This document shows, one piece after another, positions 18,403 through 25,938 of a stretch of 64,000 bases of DNA; positions within the stretch are counted from its first letter, which is position 1; the number at the start of each line of letters is the position of its first letter. Source of the stretch: Enterococcus sp. RIT-PI-f (GTDB lineage Bacteria; Bacillota; Bacilli; Lactobacillales; Enterococcaceae). Position numbers and translations under genes: made by a program. The stretch spans positions 124,001 to 188,000 of the forward strand of contig NZ_LHOX01000018.1 in assembly GCF_001297065.1 (NCBI RefSeq), given 5' to 3'. Under the pieces are notes generated by a model. That model did not search any database. It was not told the DNA's origin and worked only from the letters and a program-made list of their open reading frames with translations.

Positions 18403-18711
18403 ATGGAATTAACAGTGACCCCCGAAGCATTGGCGTGGTTTAAAAAAGAATTGGTCGTAGATGATGGACGAGGTGTGCGTTTTTTCGGGAAAATTTACGG
18501 AAAAACACAAATCCATGATGGGTTTTCAGTTGGCATGTCTGTGGATAAGCCAGAACGCGCAATTGTTCAAAAAACAATCGACGATCTACTATTTTTTATC
18601 GATGAAACGGATGAATGGTTCTTTAAGGGTTATGATCTAGTCGTAGACTATGATGCCGCTCTAGATGAACCAAAATACGCATTTAACGAAGATAAAAATG
18701 ATAGAAGCTAG
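18403..18711 (+). CDS. HesB/YneR-like small protein lacking cysteines
   Basis: 102 residues resembling the HesB-like fold as seen in the YneR/YqkB group: an opening LTVTPEALAWFKKEL helix, a GKIYG beta-turn and a Y-DLVVDYD strand near the end. A-type iron-sulfur carriers of this fold use three cysteines, but this protein has none, so cluster binding is unlikely and its role is unknown. The start ATG 18403 has TTAGGAG 8 bases upstream; GTG 18394 lies inside the ribosome site. It follows ktrA by 11 bases and precedes a GT2 gene, apparently in one transcript. Confidence 0.7.
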   Translation: MELTVTPEALAWFKKELVVDDGRGVRFFGKIYGKTQIHDGFSVGMSVDKPERAIVQKTIDDLLFFIDETDEWFFKGYDLVVDYDAALDEPKYAFNEDKNDRS

Positions 18712-18751
18712 TCTATCTTTTGCGATGAGATTGACTTAGGAGATGAATGGA

Positions 18752-19696
18752 ATGTTATCGATTATTGTACCTTGTTACAACGAAGAAGCAAGTTTGCCGC
18801 TCTTTTTCAAAGAAACCGAGAAAGTAAAACCAGCCGTGGATATGCCGTTTGAGTATATTTTTGTGAATGACGGGTCTTCTGACCAAACATTGAACGTATT
18901 GCGACGCTTATACAAAGACAATCCGGAGAGTGTGCGTTACCTTTCCTTCTCACGTAATTTCGGGAAAGAAGCCGCTCTATATGCGGGCCTTCAAGCAGCC
19001 AAAGGGGACTTTGTCACCGTGATGGATGCTGACTTGCAAGATCCTCCAACCCTTTTGCCAGAAATGTTTGCACGATTAGCAAGCAATCCTGAACTTGATT
19101 GTGTCGGCACCCGGCGTGCAGATCGTAAAGGGGAACCAAAGATCCGCAGTTTCTTTTCAAATAATTTTTATAATGTGATTAATAAGATAGCAGACACACA
19201 GTTGGTCAATGGCGCCAGAGATTTTCGGTTGATGCGACGCAATATGGTGGATGCAGTACTGCAATTATCGGAATACAATCGATTTTCCAAAGGGATCTTT
19301 AGTTGGGTTGGATTTGAAACAGAATATATTGCGTATGACAATATTGAGCGTGTTGCAGGAGAAACGTCGTGGTCTTTCTGGAAATTATTCCAATATTCCA
19401 TAGACGGGATCGTCAACTTTTCGGATACACCATTAAATATCGCTTCATTTATAGGGGCATTTTCCTGTATCGGTTCTATTGTTGCGATGATATTTATTGT
19501 CATTCGTACGTTTATTTTAGGCGATCCAACGTCAGGTTGGCCATCAATGGTAAGCATTTTCTTATTTGTTGGCGGCTTGCAATTGTTGTGCTTAGGCATT
19601 ATTGGGAAATATATTGGCAAGATATTTTTGGAAACCAAAAATCGTCCGCTTTATTTTTTGAAAGAAACGGAACAAGATCAAGCGAAACGCAAATAG
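18752..19696 (+). CDS. Membrane GT2 glycosyltransferase, polyprenyl-phosphate sugar synthase type (GtrB/CsbB-like)
   Basis: 314 residues. GT2 domain with IIVPCYNEE, VNDGSSDQT, MDADLQDP (the DxD metal site) and, near residue 200, a conserved GETSWSFWKL segment seen in GtrB/DPM-type enzymes. Two membrane spans follow at about 229-255 and 264-290. Such enzymes load a sugar from a UDP donor onto undecaprenyl phosphate for transfer outside the membrane. The usual partner, a GtrA flippase, is encoded at 21732, beyond two minus-strand genes. Start ATG 18752 sits 9 bases after AGGAG; ATG 18743 would touch the ribosome site. A terminator follows directly. Confidence 0.88.
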   Translation: MLSIIVPCYNEEASLPLFFKETEKVKPAVDMPFEYIFVNDGSSDQTLNVLRRLYKDNPESVRYLSFSRNFGKEAALYAGLQAAKGDFVTVMDADLQDPPTLLPEMFARLASNPELDCVGTRRADRKGEPKIRSFFSNNFYNVINKIADTQLVNGARDFRLMRRNMVDAVLQLSEYNRFSKGIFSWVGFETEYIAYDNIERVAGETSWSFWKLFQYSIDGIVNFSDTPLNIASFIGAFSCIGSIVAMIFIVIRTFILGDPTSGWPSMVSIFLFVGGLQLLCLGIIGKYIGKIFLETKNRPLYFLKETEQDQAKRK

Positions 19697-19699
19697 CAA

Positions 19700-19738
19700 G
19701 AAGGCCTATCACAAATCGTGGTGATAGACCTTCTTTTT
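19700..19738 (+). terminator. Intrinsic terminator after the GT2 gene
   Basis: GAAGGCCTATCAC (19700-19712) pairs with GTGATAGACCTTC (19721-19733) with one mismatch, followed by TTTTT. The convergent minus-strand gene ends 37 bases further on. Confidence 0.85.
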
Positions 19739-19774
19739 GTATCGTTTTGCCTGATTGGGATAAATCCTTTTGAC

Positions 19775-20728
19775 TTAGTAACCTTTTGATAAATCAATTT
19801 CATTCTTGGTCAGTTTGTCATGTTTAACGAAGGCATCTAAGTTTTCGAGGAAAATAGCCATGAAGGCCTTTTGGAAGTGTGGAGTATGGCCAGAAATATG
19901 TGGTGTGATCAGCAGATTTTCTACAGACCACAAGGGGTCATCACTCGGCAATGGCTCTTCTTCAAAGACATCCAAAGCGGCAAATGCCAATTGTTTGGCC
20001 TGCAATGCGTTTGCGAGCGCCTTTGTGTCCACACTCGGTCCGCGGCCAACATTATAAAATGACGCGCTGGTTTTTAATTGATCAAAGAATGCTTGATCAT
20101 ATATATGTGTGGTTTCTTCGGTCAGTGGCAAAATATTGATGATATAATCGGCTTTCCGCGCCTCTGGTATTAAGTCATTCAAAGCATAGGTTTCAGTAAA
20201 GCCTGCGACTGGATGGCCGCTGGTATTGATCCCAAATGATTGAACCCCGAAGAACGCGAGTGATTTCGCTAATTGTTGGCCAATTTGTCCAGTGCCGACA
20301 ATGAGGATCCGCTTATCCGCCAATTTTGCATAAGGAATAGCCGATGGCGCCCATTTTTGCTGTTGCTGCAATTGAATGGCTTTGAAAATACCTCGGTTTT
20401 CCATAAAGAGTAGTGCCAGCAAATGGTCAGTGATCGATTGTGCATGGATACCACTGCCGTTTGAAACAAGGATCTGATGCTGCGCAAAAGCAGCTAACGG
20501 CAGTGTATCAACGCCAGCAGAGATCGCTTGTACCCATTTTAGATTGCTATCAGTGGTCAATAAATGTGCATCCCAATCAGTTTTCCAGCCAACTGTCACG
20601 GCAACTTGCGACCACGGAATCGTTGTTTGTCCGTCATCAACCACGACCTGATACTCTGGGTCTATGGCGTTGATTTGTTGATAAAATTCTTCTCTAAATG
20701 TTCGCGTTGCTAAAATAATCTTTGTCAT
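19775..20728 (-). CDS. D-2-hydroxyacid dehydrogenase family protein
   Basis: 317 residues. The NAD-binding domain has GTGQIGQQLA, then INILPLT, NVGRG (substrate-binding Arg), DVFEEEPLP (catalytic Glu) and TPHISG (catalytic His), the standard order in this family. It reduces or oxidises a D-2-hydroxy acid with NAD(P); the substrate cannot be told. Not VanH-specific in any way I can see, and no other vancomycin-type genes are nearby. Start ATG at 20728 has AAGGAG 8 bases upstream; the GTG at 20737 overlaps that site. Confidence 0.85.
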   Translation of the reverse strand: MTKIILATRTFREEFYQQINAIDPEYQVVVDDGQTTIPWSQVAVTVGWKTDWDAHLLTTDSNLKWVQAISAGVDTLPLAAFAQHQILVSNGSGIHAQSITDHLLALLFMENRGIFKAIQLQQQQKWAPSAIPYAKLADKRILIVGTGQIGQQLAKSLAFFGVQSFGINTSGHPVAGFTETYALNDLIPEARKADYIINILPLTEETTHIYDQAFFDQLKTSASFYNVGRGPSVDTKALANALQAKQLAFAALDVFEEEPLPSDDPLWSVENLLITPHISGHTPHFQKAFMAIFLENLDAFVKHDKLTKNEIDLSKGY

Positions 20729-20764
20729 CTCATTCACTCCTTCTGTTTTAGTGTAGCAGACAAA

Positions 20765-20804
20765 TAAAAAAAAACCATGCTCAAACGATTGAGCATGGTT
20801 TTTT
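20765..20804. terminator. Bidirectional terminator between the dehydrogenase and DUF1189 genes
   Basis: ACCATGCTCAA (20774-20784) and TTGAGCATGGT (20789-20799) form a perfect 11-bp stem with a 4-base loop, flanked by an A run on the left and a T run on the right. In the leftward direction it serves the DUF1189 gene that ends at 20803. Confidence 0.85.
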
Positions 20805-21612
20805 AGCGACTGATATCTATTTTCGGTGTGTTTTTGACCCCTTGTGTAAACAAAAATAAAGAGGCGAATAAAATGAAAGTCGAACTATCAAAAGAAGGCA
20901 AAATGAATTGAACGAGCACACTAATCAAAGAAGGCAGAGCCGCACTAACGATCAACATTTTCAGATTTTCAAAAAAGGTATATGGAAACAATTTTAGTTT
21001 GGTATAAATGGTTGCAATAAAGGTGCCCATGATCAATGTAACCAATAGACTGAGAAAAGTGGGGTACAAAGCGACAATAAAGACGACGATTTTAATCAGC
21101 CATGGAATCGATTGATTCGCAAGGGCGTCTTTGATCGCAGCACCATTCAAATTTCTTAATGCGGGTTCGCTGTAATCAAAATCGAGTTGATTGGAATCCA
21201 GTAGTGAAACTGACAGGCCAGAGGAAGGCAAATAGACGATCAGTTGTTCTTTCAACAAACCAACAGCAATTCTTGACCCTGTGACATCTGCGGCAACGTC
21301 AGTCGGGGTCCGTTTGCCTTGAGGATCAAAAGTGAAAATGATCGAGTTGGTTTGATAGATAAATCCTTCCGTTTCCTCAACTGTCTGCAGTTGGCCGTCA
21401 ACGATCGTAAAATCAGGAATGGATTGGGCAATTTCTTGACTATCTGCTTGTACATCTTGAAAAATATCGATCACCTGCAGCGTGATCGGAATGGCCAAAA
21501 GAACGGTTGAACCAAGCAAAATTACAATCACTTTTGAAAAATCTGCCTTGCTGATAAACTTGATAAGTGGAATATGAAAAAAGGCAGTTTTTAAAACTTG
21601 TATGAATGTCAT
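20803..21612 (-). CDS. DUF1189 family membrane protein
   Basis: 269 residues with one membrane span near the N-terminus (about 27-49), an outer domain of about 120 residues (EGFIYQTNSIIFTFDP, PSSGLSVSLLD) and about four more spans in the C-terminal 100 residues. This topology and the motifs fit DUF1189, a family that includes Bacillus YvdJ near maltodextrin genes; the biochemical role is unknown. The start ATG at 21612 is preceded by AAAGGAG 11 bases upstream. It has its own leftward promoter at 21648-21676 and a terminator directly after the stop. Confidence 0.75.
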   Translation of the reverse strand: MTFIQVLKTAFFHIPLIKFISKADFSKVIVILLGSTVLLAIPITLQVIDIFQDVQADSQEIAQSIPDFTIVDGQLQTVEETEGFIYQTNSIIFTFDPQGKRTPTDVAADVTGSRIAVGLLKEQLIVYLPSSGLSVSLLDSNQLDFDYSEPALRNLNGAAIKDALANQSIPWLIKIVVFIVALYPTFLSLLVTLIMGTFIATIYTKLKLFPYTFFENLKMLIVSAALPSLISVLVQFILPSFDSSTFILFASLFLFTQGVKNTPKIDISR

Positions 21613-21647
21613 ATGATGAATAACTCCTTTGTGGTATAACTAGAGTA

Positions 21648-21676
21648 ATTGTAACGAAGGGGCTAGCAGATTACAA
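21648..21676 (-). promoter_or_regulatory. Leftward promoter of the DUF1189 gene
   Basis: On the minus strand TTGTAA (21676-21671) is separated by 17 bases from TACAAT (21653-21648). The gene start is 36 bases beyond the -10. Confidence 0.6.
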
Positions 21677-21731
21677 GGCATTCACTTAAAAACTTAGAAA
21701 TCGAAATGATCTTAGGAGGCAGGCAGTATCA

Positions 21732-22163
21732 ATGCAAAAATATGATGACTTAAAACAATTATTGAAAGAAAAGAAATTATGGGAACCGTTCACCTATTTA
21801 TTTTTTGGTGGAATGACGACTGTTGTCAACATCGCCGTTTATTTGCTGTGCCGTCATGTGTTTGGGTTGTATTATCAGGTGGCAAATGTTATTTCTTGGG
21901 CAATTTCTGTTTTATTTGCTTATTTCACAAATAAAATTTGGGTTTTCGAGGCAACAACAGTCGATAGACGCGCCGCTTGGTTATCCTTTGCCAAATTTAT
22001 TTTTTTCAGGATACTTTCATTAGGCTTGGATATGTTGTGTATGTACGTGATGATTTCTTTATTGCACAGTGGGGACCTATCCGCTAAGATCGTGACCCAA
22101 ATCGTCGTCGTTTTGGCAAACTATCTTTTTAGTAAGTTTTGGATCTTCACCGATAATAAATAG
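21732..22163 (+). CDS. GtrA family membrane protein
   Basis: 143 residues with four predicted membrane spans and the GtrA-family features FLFFGGM-like start (YLFFGGMTTVVNIAVY), FANKIWVF-type loop (FTNKIWVFE) and a closing YLFSKFWIF. GtrA proteins are thought to flip polyprenyl-phosphate-linked sugars to the outer face for decorating teichoic acids or other wall polymers. The likely partner is the GT2 enzyme at 18752. An AGGAGG lies 12 bases upstream of ATG 21732. No GT-C transferase, the third component, is present in the window. Confidence 0.88.
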   Translation: MQKYDDLKQLLKEKKLWEPFTYLFFGGMTTVVNIAVYLLCRHVFGLYYQVANVISWAISVLFAYFTNKIWVFEATTVDRRAAWLSFAKFIFFRILSLGLDMLCMYVMISLLHSGDLSAKIVTQIVVVLANYLFSKFWIFTDNK

Positions 22164-22183
22164 ACAAAAAGTAAGCATAAGGT

Positions 22184-22212
22184 TTGAATAAAGGCAATTT
22201 CTCTGCTAATCT
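22184..22212 (+). promoter_or_regulatory. sodA promoter
   Basis: TTGAAT (22184-22189), 17-base spacer, TAATCT (22207-22212). A 12-base palindrome TTACATATGTAA at 22212-22223 sits at the expected transcription start. Confidence 0.55.
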
Positions 22213-22223
22213 TACATATGTAA
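22212..22223. promoter_or_regulatory. Palindrome resembling a cop box at the sodA transcription start
   Basis: TTACATATGTAA is a perfect 12-base palindrome and contains TACANNTGTA, the recognition core described for CopY/CopR copper repressors. Only one copy is present, whereas cop operators often occur in pairs, so the assignment is tentative. Confidence 0.35.
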
Positions 22224-22251
22224 ACATTATCATTGAGGAGGAATATTTTTT

Positions 22252-22857
22252 ATGACTTACACTTTACCAGATTTACCTTATGCATACGACGCTCTAGAAC
22301 CATATATCGATGAAGAAACGATGCATTTGCATCATGATAAGCATCATAATACTTATGTAACAAATTTAAACGCAGCCATCGAAAAACATCCTGAGTTGGG
22401 TGAAAAATCTGTGGAAGATTTATTAAAAGATTTTTCTTCTGTTCCTGAAGACATCCAAACTGCAGTCCGCAACAATGGTGGTGGACATGCGAACCATACA
22501 TTCTTCTGGGAAATCTTAGGTCCAAATGCTGGCGGCGAGCCAACAGGTGCGATCAAAGATGCAATTGAAGAAACATTCGGCAGCTTTGATGATTTTAAAG
22601 AAGAATTCAAAACTGCAGCAACTGGCCGTTTTGGTTCTGGTTGGGCTTGGCTTGTAGTGAAAGACGGCAAGTTAGCTGTGACATCTACAGCCAATCAAGA
22701 TTCTCCATTAATGGATGGCCAAACACCAGTATTAGGCTTGGACGTTTGGGAACACGCATACTATTTAAAATATAAAAATGTGCGTCCTGACTACATCAAT
22801 GCTTTCTGGAGCGTTGTTAATTGGGATAAAGTCAACGAATATTTTGCACAAGCTTAA
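22252..22857 (+). CDS. sodA: Superoxide dismutase (Mn/Fe family)
   Basis: 201 residues, complete. Metal ligands are the His in HLHHDKHHN (His27), the His in NHTFFW, and the Asp and His in [17 protein letters not shown] and the DSPL segment suggest the manganese type, which is usual in enterococci. It dismutates superoxide in the cytoplasm. Strong GAGGAGG ribosome site upstream of ATG 22252, its own promoter, and a terminator at 22869, so it is monocistronic. Confidence 0.97.
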   Translation: MTYTLPDLPYAYDALEPYIDEETMHLHHDKHHNTYVTNLNAAIEKHPELGEKSVEDLLKDFSSVPEDIQTAVRNNGGGHANHTFFWEILGPNAGGEPTGAIKDAIEETFGSFDDFKEEFKTAATGRFGSGWAWLVVKDGKLAVTSTANQDSPLMDGQTPVLGLDVWEHAYYLKYKNVRPDYINAFWSVVNWDKVNEYFAQA

Positions 22858-22868
22858 TTGCACAAATG

Positions 22869-22898
22869 AAAAGAAAGCTTCGGCTTTCTTTTTTTAGT
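22869..22898 (+). terminator. Intrinsic terminator after sodA
   Basis: AAAAGAAAGC (22869-22878), TTCG tetraloop, GCTTTCTTTT (22883-22892), then more T. The UUCG-type loop makes a very stable hairpin. Confidence 0.9.
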
Positions 22899-22904
22899 TC
22901 CTCG

Positions 22905-22933
22905 TTGCGAACGCTTTCAAAATAGAATATAAT
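22905..22933 (+). promoter_or_regulatory. Cold-shock gene promoter overlapped by a cre-like site
   Basis: TTGCGA (22905-22910), exactly 17 bases, TATAAT (22928-22933). The 16 bases 22905-22920 satisfy every defined position of the cre consensus WTGNNARCGNWWWCAW bound by CcpA, and they cover the -35 box, so CcpA binding would be expected to repress. Confidence 0.65.
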
Positions 22934-22982
22934 GGACATGACGATTTCGTCTTACATTGAATGCATGGAGGCTATATAAGAT

Positions 22983-23183
22983 ATGGAACAAGGAAAAGTA
23001 AAATGGTTCAACAATGAAAAAGGTTTTGGGTTTATTACAACAGAAGGCGGACAAGATGTTTTTGTGCATTTTTCAGCGATTCAAGGGGATGGATTTAAAT
23101 CTCTTGAAGAAGGTCAAGCTGTGACATTCTCAATCGTTGAAGGTGTGCGAGGACCGCAAGCTGCTGAAGTAAGTAAAATCTGA
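22983..23183 (+). CDS. Cold-shock domain protein (CspA family)
   Basis: 66 residues, the usual length. Carries both RNA-binding motifs: KGFGFI (RNP1) and VFVHFSAI (RNP2), preceded by the family start [11 protein letters not shown]. Acts as a single-strand RNA/DNA chaperone. A GGAGG lies 12 bases upstream of ATG 22983; the 5' leader from the promoter at 22905-22933 is about 45 bases, short for a cold-regulated csp leader. Terminator follows at 23198. Confidence 0.95.
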   Translation: MEQGKVKWFNNEKGFGFITTEGGQDVFVHFSAIQGDGFKSLEEGQAVTFSIVEGVRGPQAAEVSKI

Positions 23184-23197
23184 CTGTTTGCATCAAG

Positions 23198-23221
23198 AGC
23201 TGAGGCAACTCAGCTTTTTTG
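23198..23221 (+). terminator. Intrinsic terminator after the cold-shock gene
   Basis: AGCTGAG (23198-23204), GCAA loop, CTCAGCT (23209-23215), then TTTTT. Confidence 0.85.
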
Positions 23222-23223
23222 AT

Positions 23224-23252
23224 TTGCCATTTTGTATTTTTTTTGGTATCTT
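23224..23252 (+). promoter_or_regulatory. Candidate tagD promoter
   Basis: TTGCCA (23224-23229), 17-base spacer, TATCTT (23247-23252), 39 bases before the tagD start. Confidence 0.4.
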
Positions 23253-23291
23253 CATTGTATTAGTCAAAATAGGAAGTTAAGAGGTAAACAA

Positions 23292-23693
23292 ATGAAACGA
23301 GTCATTACGTATGGTACATTTGATTTATTGCATTATGGACATATCAATCTTTTGCGTAGAGCAAAAGAACAAGGCGATTACTTGATCGTTGCTTTATCAA
23401 CAGATGAGTTCAATTGGAATGAAAAACAAAAAAAATGCTATTTTTCTTACGAAAAAAGAAAGCAGCTGTTAGAAGCGATTCGCTATGTGGATTTAGTCAT
23501 ACCTGAAGAAGGTTGGGCGCAAAAGGTGACTGATGTCAAAGAATACCATGTGGATACATTTGTCATGGGGGATGATTGGGCAGGAGAATTTGATTTTGTT
23601 CAAGAACAAACGGATGCCGAAGTTGTTTATTTGGCAAGAACGCCTGAAATTTCTACGACACAAATCAAGAAAGACTTGAAGTTGAACAACTAG
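23292..23693 (+). CDS. tagD: Glycerol-3-phosphate cytidylyltransferase TagD
   Basis: 133 residues, the size of TagD/TarD. The nucleotidyltransferase signature is complete: TYGTFDLLHYGHINLL near the N-terminus (HxGH type, here HYGH) and RTPEISTTQIKK near the C-terminus, with the WNEKQKKCYFSYEKR loop between. It makes CDP-glycerol from CTP and glycerol 3-phosphate, the donor used by the glycerophosphotransferases at 1-9301. Start ATG 23292 follows GAGGT by 6 bases; the frame upstream to 23232 is not coding by family comparison. Own promoter and terminator. Confidence 0.95.
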   Translation: MKRVITYGTFDLLHYGHINLLRRAKEQGDYLIVALSTDEFNWNEKQKKCYFSYEKRKQLLEAIRYVDLVIPEEGWAQKVTDVKEYHVDTFVMGDDWAGEFDFVQEQTDAEVVYLARTPEISTTQIKKDLKLNN

Positions 23694-23721
23694 CTCACTT
23701 AATTGAAACAAATCTGTAATG

Positions 23722-23746
23722 GGCATCTTTTGAAAGATGCCTTTTT
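23722..23746 (+). terminator. Intrinsic terminator after tagD
   Basis: GGCATCTTT (23722-23730) pairs with AAAGATGCC (23733-23741) in a tight loop, followed by TTTTT. Confidence 0.85.
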
Positions 23747-23817
23747 GTCTGGAACAACGGATATTTTAAGATTTTCTTACTTGTTTTTATTATGGTAGGT
23801 AAACGAGGTTGAAAATA

Positions 23818-23826
23818 TGGTATGAT
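23818..23826 (+). promoter_or_regulatory. Candidate extended -10 promoter of tagH
   Basis: TGG directly before TATGAT (23821-23826) fits an extended -10; no good -35 is present. The start of transcription would be near 23833, which argues against the GTG at 23832 being the tagH start. Confidence 0.4.
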
Positions 23827-23870
23827 GTTGGGTGAGTTGTAGCAATCAACGAGAAATTCTTTTAGAATGG

Positions 23871-24926
23871 ATGAAGATAGTGGATAATGAAATCAAAGTG
23901 CGGGCGACGCTCGTCACGAAAGAATACGACTTATACAAAAAAAAATCAGATAAAGTCAAAGCTTTATTTAAGTTTTACCATCGAAATGTACCTCGTTTTT
24001 GGGCATTGAAAGGTGTAAGTTTTGATGTAAAAGCGGGAGAATCAGTCGGTATTATTGGTATTAATGGTTCAGGTAAATCGACATTATCGAATGTGATCAG
24101 CGGGATTATTCCGCCAACTTCGGGGACAATGGAAGTAAACGGAGATACGTCGATCATTGCCATCGGCGCAGGACTGAAATTTCAACTGACTGGTCTTGAG
24201 AATATTCGCTTAAAGGCGCTTATGTCAGGAATGACCAATAAAGAAATAGATGAGAAGCTACCTGAAATCGTAGCCTTTGCTGATTTAGGCGACTTTATCA
24301 ATCAGCCTGTCAAAAGTTATTCGAGTGGGATGAAATCTCGGTTGGGATTTGCTATCGCTGTGCATAATGACCCTGATATTCTAGTCATAGATGAAGCTTT
24401 ATCTGTTGGAGATGAAACATTTTATCAAAAATGTGTAGACAAAATCATGGAATTCAAAGCAGCTGGCAAAACCATTTTCTTTGTCAGCCATGCATTAGGT
24501 CAAGTTGAAAAGTTATGCGACCGAACGATTTGGATGCATTATGGGGATTTGCGGATGTTTGGTCCAACTGAAGAAGTGATGGGCGAATACCGGAAGTTTA
24601 TCGATTGGTTTAAAAAGCAGCCCAAGAAAGAGCAAAAAAGTTATCAGGATAAGTTTAAAGAAGATCAAAAAGCCTTCACGTTAGAAAAATTAGCGACAAA
24701 GAGTCAAAAGGATGAATTTTTACAGCAACAAAATCTTTCCGATCAAACAATCCTCAAAAATTTGAAACGGACACCCCTTGGGGAAAAGATGAGTTGGCCA
24801 ACCAAAGGGATTTTAACATTCGTTACAGTGGCAACTATATTTTGTGCGGTGGTTTCCTTCAGCGATCGCTCGTTGACTTATGCAATCAAAAATCCGCTTG
24901 AGGTAATCAGCCAAGTTTTCAAATAA
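23871..24926 (+). CDS. tagH: Teichoic acid export ABC transporter ATP-binding protein TagH
   Basis: 351 residues from ATG 23871. ATP-binding domain with Walker [10 protein letters not shown], signature [13 protein letters not shown], Walker [13 protein letters not shown] and the switch FVSHA. The long loop before Walker A ([20 protein letters not shown]) is typical of polysaccharide exporters (TagH/TarH). After residue 230 comes a charged linker, then one membrane span (about 317-336) and a short outer tail, shorter than in Bacillus TagH. It drives export of wall teichoic acid with TagG. The start is uncertain: GTG 23880 gives MDNEIKV, and GTG 23832 lies too near the promoter. tagG follows after 44 bases. 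Confidence 0.9.
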   Translation: MKIVDNEIKVRATLVTKEYDLYKKKSDKVKALFKFYHRNVPRFWALKGVSFDVKAGESVGIIGINGSGKSTLSNVISGIIPPTSGTMEVNGDTSIIAIGAGLKFQLTGLENIRLKALMSGMTNKEIDEKLPEIVAFADLGDFINQPVKSYSSGMKSRLGFAIAVHNDPDILVIDEALSVGDETFYQKCVDKIMEFKAAGKTIFFVSHALGQVEKLCDRTIWMHYGDLRMFGPTEEVMGEYRKFIDWFKKQPKKEQKSYQDKFKEDQKAFTLEKLATKSQKDEFLQQQNLSDQTILKNLKRTPLGEKMSWPTKGILTFVTVATIFCAVVSFSDRSLTYAIKNPLEVISQVFK

Positions 24927-24970
24927 AGAAGGACTTCTTTATTTAGTTCAAATAAAAAAGGATGAATTTT

Positions 24971-25780
24971 GTGAAAGAAATTGCAGCAGTTATTACAGAA
25001 CAATTTAAGCATGCTGGTATTGTATTCCGCATGTCGAGATATGAAGATAAGGCAACGTATCAAAGCCATTATCTAGGGTTGGCGTGGCAGATCTTAAATC
25101 CTGCGATCCAAGTTGGTATTTACTACTTGGTATTTGGATTAGGTGTAAACGGAAATCGAGAAATAGATGGCGTACCATTTATTATATGGATGTTGATTGG
25201 GATCACTGCTTGGTTTTATATCAGTGCATCGATTTTAGGCGCTTCAAACAGTATACATCGTCAAGTTGGTATGGTTGCCAAAATGAAGTTTCCTGTAAGT
25301 ATATTACCTTCGATAAATATCATTAGTAATTTGTCTTCTTATATACCGATGGTTGCGATCGTTGTCGGCTCATTGTTTCTTGCAGGAGTAACGCCAACAT
25401 TATATTGGCTTCAATTCTTTTACTATTTTATAGCGATGGTCGTTTTCTTGTTTGCTTTTGGGTTGCTGAATGCAACGATCACTGTTTTGGTTAGGGATTA
25501 TCATATCTTCTTGCAATCAGTATTAAGATTACTGTTTTACGTATCTGGCCCAATTTGGGACATCAACAATCGGAATATGCCTGTTTGGCTGATCAAAATA
25601 CTCAGATTGAATCCAATCTATTATTTAATTGAAGGATTTAGAGATGCCTTTCTCTCCCGCGCCTGGGTTTGGGAAAAAACAACCTACACATTGATTTTCT
25701 GGTGTCTTACATTTATGTTGTTGATCCTCGGCAGTCACTTGCACATGAAATTCCGTGCCCGCTTTGTCGACTATATCTAA
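24971..25780 (+). CDS. tagG: Teichoic acid export ABC transporter permease TagG
   Basis: 269 residues, ABC-2 type permease with about six membrane spans and the family pattern YEDKATYQSHYLGLAWQILNP near the N-terminus and LNPIYYLIEGFRDAFL near residue 215. Forms the channel that flips lipid-linked polymer outward, with TagH. GTG 24971 is the probable start, with AAAGGATG 6-8 bases upstream; ATG 24962 directly abuts that site. Confidence 0.92.
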   Translation: MKEIAAVITEQFKHAGIVFRMSRYEDKATYQSHYLGLAWQILNPAIQVGIYYLVFGLGVNGNREIDGVPFIIWMLIGITAWFYISASILGASNSIHRQVGMVAKMKFPVSILPSINIISNLSSYIPMVAIVVGSLFLAGVTPTLYWLQFFYYFIAMVVFLFAFGLLNATITVLVRDYHIFLQSVLRLLFYVSGPIWDINNRNMPVWLIKILRLNPIYYLIEGFRDAFLSRAWVWEKTTYTLIFWCLTFMLLILGSHLHMKFRARFVDYI

Positions 25781-25808
25781 AAAGTCCTATTTAGGGCTTT
25801 TTTTTTTA
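25781..25808 (+). terminator. Terminator after tagG
   Basis: AAAGTCC (25781-25787) pairs with GGGCTTT (25794-25800, one G-T pair), followed by a run of T. Confidence 0.7.
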
Positions 25809-25938
25809 GTAAAGACCAGTTTTGGATGTTCAATCCATGGCTGTTCTGTTAAAATTGATTTTAGTCAATGATAGCGATTGCTGTTTTTTATACAAAAATC
25901 AAAAGAATGCAGCACGAAGTGTTATAGCGGGGTGTAAG

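Noticed and set aside
19775-20728. VanH-like dehydrogenase as a sign of vancomycin resistance
   Set aside because: The protein is a general D-2-hydroxyacid dehydrogenase and there is no D-Ala-D-Lac/Ser ligase, VanX, VanY or VanRS-type gene in the window.
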